Below, one piece after another: positions 54,920 to 62,160 of a stretch of DNA of 64,000 bases. The notes under the pieces were generated by a model. That model worked only from the letters and a program-made list of their open reading frames with translations. It was not told the DNA's origin and made no database searches. Origin of the DNA: Paenibacillus sp. FSL A5-0031 (GTDB lineage Bacteria; Bacillota; Bacilli; Paenibacillales; Paenibacillaceae); contig NZ_MRTD01000001.1 in the NCBI RefSeq assembly GCF_001956295.1, positions 744,001 to 808,000 of the forward strand. The letters are read 5' to 3'. The position numbers were made by a program, and so were the translations under genes. Position 1 is the first letter of the stretch; each line of letters starts with the position of its first letter.

Positions 54920-56659
54920 ATGCGAAGAAGAATCAGCTTGCCTTTAAAATTATTTTTTATCGTGTTTGCGTTTGTATTAGGCTGCATAATCTTGATAAGC
55001 CAATTGTCCTATCGCTATGTCCAAAAGGAAATAAGAACCAATGACATCTTCTACACCAACCAAATACTCGACAAGGTCGATCAGTATTTCACCGTTAATT
55101 TTTCCTCCTTCCAGACGATCCTGTTCTCGGTCGAAACATCGGTGAAAGCCAACATAGACAATACGGAAGTAATCAAAAAGCAATTAAGAGAGCTATATGA
55201 ACTCAACAGCAATTACGTCAGTAATATTTATTTGATCAAAAGCGATTTATCCATTGTAGGCGGAAGCACGCCTACCCGTATTTTTGATGAACCGTTAGCG
55301 GAAAGAGAGCCTTTATTTCATGCGGCCGACAAGAACAGAAGGACGACCTTCGTCAGTGATCCTTACAAATCAAAGTATTCCGGCTGGACAGTTACGATGG
55401 TTCGATATCTGAATGGCGCTCCATTTCCGATGGCCATTGCCGTAGATTTGGATCTAAATGCTATTGAAGAAACCTTGTTCAAGATTAATAAGCAGGAACA
55501 AATGAATTTGGCTCTGATCACCGCATCGGGTAAGATCATTGCCGGATTTTCGGAAAATAGAGGACCGCTGAATGTTCAAGATCATACTTTTTCAATCGGG
55601 GAAACGTCAGCAGAACAAATTCTGGATACGGCAGAAACAACCCTTCAACTGCATACCAAGGATGGCCTGCCGGTCTCCCTATTGAAAAAACCGACGGAGA
55701 AATTTAATTGGACCATTATCTCGATCAATGATGAATCACGCTTGAAAGCCGCCTTGTCCAGATTGGAAACCTATTATATCGAGCTTCTAGCCGCAGGTCT
55801 TCTCTTAAGTTTGTTCGTTTCTTTTTTTATTGCCAAGTATATAAGGACTCCGCTCTTTGCGCTCAAATCAAAAATGAAACGAGTGGAACAAGGCATCCTT
55901 ACAACGACAATAACGATTAACCGAAACGATGAGTTCGGAGATCTCTCCCGAGCCTTCGACCGTATGCTGCAGCAAATTGTAGAATTGATACGACGAGCGG
56001 AGGTTCATAATGAGCTTGAGAGGAAATTGGAGATTCAAGTGCTGCAGTCTCAAATCAACCCTCATTTTCTGTATAACACGCTTGGTTCGATCAGCAATGT
56101 TATTCGTCTCGGACAAATAGAGAAAGTAGATGTGGTGATCGGATCGCTCATTTCATTATTGGAATACGGGATTGATGACGCTTCAGAGAAGGTTTCGCTA
56201 CACCAGGAGTTACGAAATGTAGCGGACTATATCGAAATCCAGAACATCCGCTATAACAGAAACTTCCACTTGATTGAAAATATCGAAGCAGGGTTAATAG
56301 ATTTCCCCGTTTTTCGAATGCTGCTGCAGCCCCTTGTGGAGAATAGCATCTTCCATGGCTATAACGGAGGAGGGATCGAAGGCCCGATAACGATTCATGC
56401 GTACAGGGAGGGCAGCATCGTCATCATCGAAGTCATTGATCAAGGCGAGGGAATTCCACCTGATAAAATAAAGCGTATTTTAGTTTCAGAACCGAGTGAT
56501 GTGGAAGTGAAAAGGAAAAGAATCGGTTTAAATAATATTCATGGCCGAATTAGACTTCACTATGGAGAACAATACGGGCTCCAAATCGTTAGCATACCTA
56601 AGAAAATAACCCGTGTACGCGCCATATTCCCAGCAGACTTGCTAAAAGGAGAAACATAA
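54920..56659 (+). CDS. YesM-type sensor histidine kinase
   Basis: A 579-residue membrane kinase. TM1 (about 8-27, LFFIVFAFVLGCIILISQL) and TM2 (about 290-310) flank an external Cache-like sensor domain with YKSKYSGWTVTMVRYL. A HAMP region (IRTPLFALKSKMKRVEQG) leads to the His_kinase motif LQSQINPHFLYNTLGSI with H382, then the ATPase boxes LLQPLVENSIFHGY and DQGEGIPPDKI. It phosphorylates the adjacent YesN-like regulator in response to an external sugar. AAGGAAG precedes ATG; the stop overlaps the regulator start. Confidence 0.95.
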   Translation: MRRRISLPLKLFFIVFAFVLGCIILISQLSYRYVQKEIRTNDIFYTNQILDKVDQYFTVNFSSFQTILFSVETSVKANIDNTEVIKKQLRELYELNSNYVSNIYLIKSDLSIVGGSTPTRIFDEPLAEREPLFHAADKNRRTTFVSDPYKSKYSGWTVTMVRYLNGAPFPMAIAVDLDLNAIEETLFKINKQEQMNLALITASGKIIAGFSENRGPLNVQDHTFSIGETSAEQILDTAETTLQLHTKDGLPVSLLKKPTEKFNWTIISINDESRLKAALSRLETYYIELLAAGLLLSLFVSFFIAKYIRTPLFALKSKMKRVEQGILTTTITINRNDEFGDLSRAFDRMLQQIVELIRRAEVHNELERKLEIQVLQSQINPHFLYNTLGSISNVIRLGQIEKVDVVIGSLISLLEYGIDDASEKVSLHQELRNVADYIEIQNIRYNRNFHLIENIEAGLIDFPVFRMLLQPLVENSIFHGYNGGGIEGPITIHAYREGSIVIIEVIDQGEGIPPDKIKRILVSEPSDVEVKRKRIGLNNIHGRIRLHYGEQYGLQIVSIPKKITRVRAIFPADLLKGET

Positions 56660-58281
56660 TGGTGAGAAACTATACCTGCTTCATTGTTGACGATGAAGAC
56701 CTAATCATTCAAAGATTGGAATTGTTTTTTAACGAGCTCTCCCATAGGGATAAGCGATTTGTTCTAGTGGGAAAAGCGAATAATGGTCTGAATGGGATCG
56801 AGGAAATTTTAAAGCTTAAGCCGGATATCGTAATATCCGATATCGTTATGCCGAAAATGGATGGAATCTCCATGATTGAGCAGCTAAAGCCGGAGCTCCC
56901 CCATACCCAATACATCCTTTTGACCGCCTATTCATCCTTTGAATACGCTCAGCGAGCTATTCATGCCAACGTATTGGAGTACATTGTTAAAGTTCCGCTG
57001 AGGGAAGCGGATTTGGATCGGGCCTTATCTAAGGCGGCTGGGATTTTAAATGAGGTGAAGAAAAAAGAAGCGGAATTTCAATCGTTAAACGTATCCGTGC
57101 TTGAAAATAAATATAGAGTCCGCAAGCAATTTTTTAACGAACTGATCAGAGGCGAAATTCCTTCCCATCGGGCATCGGATTTTGCCAATCGCATGCAGTT
57201 CCATTTCTTTCAAGCCAACTATTGCTGCTTCATTGTTGAAATGAATACGTATGAAAGTTTCCGGAACGAATACTCAGCAGCTGATCAAAACATCTTGAAA
57301 TATGCGATGACGAATGTAATCGAGGAAACGGTGATGAATGGTGGAAGCGGCGTAGCTGCGGATCTGTCCGATAATCGTTTTATTGGCTTTCTTTCCTGGG
57401 AAAATAACCGCAGTGATATGGAAACGGAATATGCTTGCCAATCATTAGGAGGGCAGATCGTCTCTCATTTGCAACAATATTTGAATCAAAGGGTATCCGT
57501 CGCTTTCGGAGGTCCGCATCGAGGATGGGAATCGATCAAACAAGCGTACACGGAAGCTAAAAATGTGAGTGAGGATTTCTACTATCATACTGAGAAAGTC
57601 GTAAAAACACCCATGCATCGGTTCCATTACCATAATGACAAAAAAGCAGAATTTCAGCAGAAACTGGCTGATTTTCTTATATGGGTGAAAAGGAAGATTT
57701 CCAAGGAAGAGCTGGATAAAGAACTTGCTGATTTGAACCAATTTGTTTCAGACCATAAAATCCAAAAGTCTATCATGGCACCTATGCTTCGAGACTTGTA
57801 TAGAGACATTACGTTGAAGTTTAAATCAGGGAACAAGCTGGCCACAGAAGCAGCTGAATTCCCCATGGAATTTATGGCATTTCAGGACCAACTTGCCTAT
57901 ATTGGCGACTTCACATTCGAATATGTACATGCTGGACAACTATTACATCGTGCAGAAATCATGAGTGCTATGCAGTTTATAGAGAAAAATCTGAAACAGC
58001 GTTTAACGCTGGAGGCTATTGCCGAGGATGTGAATTTGGCTCCGTCGTATTTTAGCAGCTTATTCAAAAAAACGATGAACGAAGGCGTGATCAGCTACAT
58101 CAACCGTAAAAAAATCCAATTAGCTCTAGAGCTGTTAAATGTTCAGGATTATTCTTTATTGGAATTGTGCGAGGAAGTAGGAATCGTAAATGAAGGTTAC
58201 TTTTGCAAACTATTTAAAGAGTATACGGGTGAGACTCCTAAGCAATACCGGATAAAAATAACGCGGTACGAATCCAAATAA
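56659..58281 (+). CDS. YesN-type response regulator with AraC DNA-binding domain
   Basis: A 540-residue regulator. The receiver domain (1-120) has the acidic pair in FIVDDED, the phosphoacceptor D61 in VISDIVMPKMDG, and conserved Thr/Lys (LLTAYSSF, VLEYIVKVPL). A middle domain of ~300 residues follows. The C-terminal AraC domain (about 440-535) contains LEAIAEDVNLAPSYFSSLFK and EEVGIVNEGYFCKLFKEYTGETPKQYR. Its start overlaps the kinase stop by one base (TAATG). It probably activates the two operons that carry the shared 40-bp element. Confidence 0.95.
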   Translation: MVRNYTCFIVDDEDLIIQRLELFFNELSHRDKRFVLVGKANNGLNGIEEILKLKPDIVISDIVMPKMDGISMIEQLKPELPHTQYILLTAYSSFEYAQRAIHANVLEYIVKVPLREADLDRALSKAAGILNEVKKKEAEFQSLNVSVLENKYRVRKQFFNELIRGEIPSHRASDFANRMQFHFFQANYCCFIVEMNTYESFRNEYSAADQNILKYAMTNVIEETVMNGGSGVAADLSDNRFIGFLSWENNRSDMETEYACQSLGGQIVSHLQQYLNQRVSVAFGGPHRGWESIKQAYTEAKNVSEDFYYHTEKVVKTPMHRFHYHNDKKAEFQQKLADFLIWVKRKISKEELDKELADLNQFVSDHKIQKSIMAPMLRDLYRDITLKFKSGNKLATEAAEFPMEFMAFQDQLAYIGDFTFEYVHAGQLLHRAEIMSAMQFIEKNLKQRLTLEAIAEDVNLAPSYFSSLFKKTMNEGVISYINRKKIQLALELLNVQDYSLLELCEEVGIVNEGYFCKLFKEYTGETPKQYRIKITRYESK

Positions 58282-58296
58282 GGTTGCAAAAAATGT

Positions 58297-58317
58297 ATGA
58301 TTTTTTCGCGAAATCAT
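58297..58317 (+). other. Intercistronic hairpin before the FAD oxidoreductase gene
   Basis: ATGATTT / AAATCAT arms around TTTCGCG; followed by an A run rather than T, so not a terminator on this strand. Confidence 0.4.
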
Positions 58318-58365
58318 GTAAAAAAAAAGGGATCAAAACAATTACCATGATAGAAGGATCTAATC

Positions 58366-60606
58366 ATGGAGGTTATCAAAATGGAGCTTATAAAAGCAGA
58401 TGTAACCGTCGTAGGCGGAGGTATTGCTGGAATTTGTGCTGCTATTGCTGCCGCACGCCAAGGGCTGCAGGTATCACTAATTAATGATCGGCCGGTTCTT
58501 GGGGGAAATGCGAGCAGCGAGGTCCGGGTTCATATCAACGGGTCGGCATATCTCGGAAACAGTCCATCCTATTATGCTCGTGAGGGCGGGTTGGTAGAAG
58601 AACTCAAGCTGAAGATCTTTCATTATAATCCGTTATACAACAAGAAGCTTATGCTTTCGCTTTCGGATACGGTCTTGCTCGACATGGTTTATGCTGAGCC
58701 TAATATTTCTCTATTCCTCAATACATGCGTGCATGAAACGGGGATGGAAAACGACAGAATTAAATGGGTGGAAGGCCTTCAACTCGCTTCTGAAAGAAAA
58801 TTTCGTTTTGAAAGCCGAACCTATATCGATTGCTCCGGCGATGGCATTGTTGGATATCAAGCAGGTGCTCACTTCCGATGGGGAAGAGAGGCGAAGCATG
58901 AATACAACGAGGATTTGGCTCCCGAAGTGGCGGACCATTACACCATGGGCGATACGATTTTGTTTCAAGCCCGTAACGTAGACTATTCCGTTCCTTACAA
59001 AAGACCTGGCTTTGCGTATGATATTACGAAGTTGCCCTTTTTCGATAGTATCAGAAAAGGCTTAAACCATCGCTCTTTTCCAAGGAAAATCAATGGACTT
59101 GGCGGATTGTGGTGGCTCGAATACGGCGGGCATATGGATATTATAAAGAATAACGAAGACATCGCATTGGAACTACGGAAATTGGTATACGGGATTTGGG
59201 ATTATATCAAAAATAGCGGCGAGTTTGATGATGTGGACAATCTCATCTTGGATTATGTATGCCCGATTCCGGGAAAGCGGGAGTCGAGGCGGTTCATAGG
59301 GGAGCATATGCTGTCTCAGAACGATCTTACAGCAAAACCTCATTTCGAGGATGCAGTATCCGTTGGAGGCTGGTATATGGATCTGCATGCGAATAAAGGC
59401 ATCTACGATGATGGGCCGGCTACAGCGTGGAATTTCGTGCCGGGATTGTATAATATTCCTTTCCGCAGCTTATTTTCACGCAATATTCCAAATCTCATGT
59501 TCGCTGGCCGCAATATAAGCGCTACCCATGTCGCTTTCGGGTCTACAAGGGTTATGGCAACCTGCGGTTGTATGGGGCAGGCGGTAGGAACGGCTGCTGC
59601 GTTATGCTTAAAATACGAGGCAGACCCCGCGGAAATAGTCACAGCCCATATGGGTGAGCTTCAAGCGCAGCTGCTTCGAGACGGGCAAACGATTGTAGGG
59701 CTTCAAGAGGAGTTGGATCCTTATTTCGCTGACGGATTAACGATTCATGCCTCGTCTCAGCGTAGCTATGATAATCTTCATTCAACCGAAGAGATTTCCT
59801 TGGAGAACGCGTTATGTTTGGTCTTGCCGATTCAGACATCCGTAGCAGAAAGCGTACGGATCAAAATTAAAAATAGGTCCGAGCATCCGGAGACTTTGCA
59901 AGTCAAGCTATTTGGCGGAGATCGGAAGGAAAACTATATTCCCACCAGCGAGCTGAAAGACTATCCCTTGGTTGTTGCAGGCGGTTATGACGACTGGATA
60001 ACGCTGGACCTCAGCTGCAAGAAGCCGGCTGACGACAAAATCTACATTGTACTGGAAGGTGCGGCGAGCCTTGCTGTATACGGAAATGAAGAGAAGTTGA
60101 CAGGAGCGGTCAGCTTCCATTATAGGCCAGAAGTTCCGTCAAAGCTGAAGAAGCTTAATAAAAGCATTTGCTTCAAAGACCTGGTGCCATCCCAAAATAT
60201 GTATAGCCCAGAGAATGTCGTTAATGGCTTCTCCAGACCTTATGGTCAGCCGAACGGTTGGATATCTGAACGTACAGAAGGACAGGAATGGTTGGAATTC
60301 TGCTTTGCAAGCCCCAAAAATGTGGAAGAAATCCATCTTGTGTTCAATTCACGGCTGGATTTGGAGCATTTCGACGATCCGATCGAGCTCCTTATCCAAG
60401 ATTATGATGTGACCTTGACCTTCGAAGACGGAACCGAGAGTGAAATCATCATCCGCGGTAATTATCTCACGCTGAATAAACATAAGGTGGATGCGAAACG
60501 CGTAACCCGAATCCGGATTCATTTCTGCGCAACCTACGGTTCTCCTTACTATGAAGTGTTTGCTGTAAAATGCTTTGCTCCGAAATTAATAAGTGAAGGC
60601 AGGTGA
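58366..60606 (+). CDS. PF12831-type FAD-dependent oxidoreductase with discoidin-like tail
   Basis: A 746-residue protein. The N-terminal Rossmann motif is VTVVGGGIAGICAAIAAARQG (cofactor glycines at residues 17-22), followed by the family hallmark PVLGGNASSEVRVHING and RTYIDCSGDGIVGYQAGA; FAGRNISATHVAFGSTRVM completes the FAD site. From about residue 595 a beta-sandwich resembling F5/8-type discoidin appears (SPENVVNGFSRPYGQPNGW). There is no signal peptide, so it acts inside the cell on imported sugar. These enzymes are frequent in polysaccharide loci, but their reactions are poorly known. ATG 58366 and ATG 58381 both have suitable binding sites. It is 7 bp from the SGNH gene. Confidence 0.88.
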   Translation: MEVIKMELIKADVTVVGGGIAGICAAIAAARQGLQVSLINDRPVLGGNASSEVRVHINGSAYLGNSPSYYAREGGLVEELKLKIFHYNPLYNKKLMLSLSDTVLLDMVYAEPNISLFLNTCVHETGMENDRIKWVEGLQLASERKFRFESRTYIDCSGDGIVGYQAGAHFRWGREAKHEYNEDLAPEVADHYTMGDTILFQARNVDYSVPYKRPGFAYDITKLPFFDSIRKGLNHRSFPRKINGLGGLWWLEYGGHMDIIKNNEDIALELRKLVYGIWDYIKNSGEFDDVDNLILDYVCPIPGKRESRRFIGEHMLSQNDLTAKPHFEDAVSVGGWYMDLHANKGIYDDGPATAWNFVPGLYNIPFRSLFSRNIPNLMFAGRNISATHVAFGSTRVMATCGCMGQAVGTAAALCLKYEADPAEIVTAHMGELQAQLLRDGQTIVGLQEELDPYFADGLTIHASSQRSYDNLHSTEEISLENALCLVLPIQTSVAESVRIKIKNRSEHPETLQVKLFGGDRKENYIPTSELKDYPLVVAGGYDDWITLDLSCKKPADDKIYIVLEGAASLAVYGNEEKLTGAVSFHYRPEVPSKLKKLNKSICFKDLVPSQNMYSPENVVNGFSRPYGQPNGWISERTEGQEWLEFCFASPKNVEEIHLVFNSRLDLEHFDDPIELLIQDYDVTLTFEDGTESEIIIRGNYLTLNKHKVDAKRVTRIRIHFCATYGSPYYEVFAVKCFAPKLISEGR

Positions 60607-60613
60607 AGTCGCG

Positions 60614-61822
60614 ATGAAGGAACTATTCCCTCGAAGAGGGCTGCCTAATGTCATTTCGAAGTTGGAAAATGGGGAAACCGTGACAATCGTCTATTTTGGC
60701 GGCAGCAATACGCGTTCTCAAGGATATAGGGTCATGACGGGAGATTGGCTTCGAGGTAAATATCCCAATGCGGAAATCCGCTCTGTGAATGCAGGCATTG
60801 ATGGGACAGGATCAGACCTCGGCTGCGCACGTTTGGAGACGGATGTACTGCGTCATCAGCCTGATCTTGTGTTTGTCGAATTTGTTGGTAACGATGGCGG
60901 AGTCCCTGAATCCAAGGCGCGGATCGAAGGAATTGTCCGACAGATCCGCAAACGAAGCCCGTTCACCGACATTTTGTTCGTTTATACGATAAAGGAGCGA
61001 GATGTGGCCTTATTTCAAGCCGGCGAATACCAGAAAGGGGCTATTATGCAAGAGGAGGTGGCCGATTATTACGGTATTCCTTCCATTCATCTGGGCGTAG
61101 CGGTCAGTCAATTGGTTTCCGATGGAAAGCTCATTTTCACCTCAAGGGCAGATCAGTCCAATCCAGGAGCCGTTATTTTTACACATGATTCGGTCCATCC
61201 GACAATTCCCGAAGGGCATCAGATTTATACGGATACGATTACCCGGTCATTTGAGAAAATAAGCGAGCTACGCGATCATCAGGGAAGACTCGAATATCAC
61301 TTGCCTCGGAATCCGTTGGTTCCGGCTAATCCTTGGGAGTATGCAGCCATGCTGCCGCTGGATAATCTTACTCTTTTTTCGGAAGGATGGTCTTACATGA
61401 CCCCCGATGATTTTGCGTTAGTGCGCGAATACAATTGGTTGTTTCCTGGCCTATGGCGAGCTGTCGATCCTGGAGAGGCTATCACGGTGCAATTCGAGGG
61501 GACCCATATCGGGTTATTCGATATCGGGGGGCCTGATTCTGGCCGATTGAAGGTGTCAGTTGATGGAGGCGAACCCTTCCTTATCGATCGATTCACACCC
61601 TATAACGATCATAATCGAAATCAATATGTTTTCTTGCCGGAGCTGCCGAATGGGAAACATACGGTTCGCTTCGAAGTCGATCACGAGAAGACAGACAAAG
61701 CGGCCGTGTTTGAGGAAAGCGGCAATGCTAAAAGTATGGAGCATGTTCGGCAGCATCCAGCTTGGTATGATCAAACGGTCATTCAGCTTGGGAAGCTGTT
61801 AGTGGTGCAGCCGCCATTATAA
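60614..61822 (+). CDS. Cytoplasmic SGNH/GDSL hydrolase with C-terminal beta domain
   Basis: A 402-residue protein from ATG 60614 after CAGGTGAAG. Block I is IVYFGGSNTRSQG with nucleophile S31; VFVEFVGNDGGVP carries the block III Asn; and FTHDSVHPTIPEG carries the D192/H195 dyad. The N-terminal ~225 residues are the hydrolase; the remainder is a beta-rich domain (WRAVDPGEAITVQFEG, LFDIGGPDSGRLKVSVDGG) like those in carbohydrate esterases. No signal peptide is seen. It should deacylate an imported sugar, working with the coupled FAD oxidoreductase. A terminator follows. Confidence 0.88.
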   Translation: MKELFPRRGLPNVISKLENGETVTIVYFGGSNTRSQGYRVMTGDWLRGKYPNAEIRSVNAGIDGTGSDLGCARLETDVLRHQPDLVFVEFVGNDGGVPESKARIEGIVRQIRKRSPFTDILFVYTIKERDVALFQAGEYQKGAIMQEEVADYYGIPSIHLGVAVSQLVSDGKLIFTSRADQSNPGAVIFTHDSVHPTIPEGHQIYTDTITRSFEKISELRDHQGRLEYHLPRNPLVPANPWEYAAMLPLDNLTLFSEGWSYMTPDDFALVREYNWLFPGLWRAVDPGEAITVQFEGTHIGLFDIGGPDSGRLKVSVDGGEPFLIDRFTPYNDHNRNQYVFLPELPNGKHTVRFEVDHEKTDKAAVFEESGNAKSMEHVRQHPAWYDQTVIQLGKLLVVQPPL

Positions 61823-61840
61823 TAGATTTGTCCACTTGGA

Positions 61841-61899
61841 AAACCTACATTCTATCTGACTGCGATTGAGCGGTCAATTAGGATGTAGGTTTCTTTTTT
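61841..61899 (+). terminator. Terminator of the sugar-uptake operon
   Basis: AAACCTACATTCTA / TAGGATGTAGGTTT (one G-U pair) with an inner TGAC/GTCA, then CTTTTTT. Confidence 0.88.
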
Positions 61900-62160
61900 A
61901 GACATATGAATTTTTGATAGAAGACTTTATAAGTTTTAGGCGATAAAGTATTATTCTATTTCTATGAGAAACGGATACCCTCCACTTACATATGACGGCG
62001 AAGCCGTTTCTTATCGCTTAAAATCTTATAAGAAATTGTTAAAATGAAAGAAATTTCAAGATGATGTGACGTGCTATGATAAAAACGAAGGAGCTGGATT
62101 AGCTGATGGAAAAGGCTAATTGCTTTTTACGAACATTCAAGCAAAGGGGGCATTATTATT
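61900..62160. other. Promoter region of the golvesin-domain gene
   Basis: Holds the second copy of the 40-bp element and AAGGAG at 62088-62093, which serves only a short overlapping frame. No other gene is seen. Confidence 0.4.
62017..62056 (+). promoter_or_regulatory. 40-bp element (copy 2) upstream of the secreted protein gene
   Basis: 36 of 40 bases match 51265-51304. The palindrome CTTATAAG and both AGAAATT repeats are kept; the four changes are at 62022, 62038, 62041 and 62047. It lies about 105 bp before the start codon. Confidence 0.7.
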
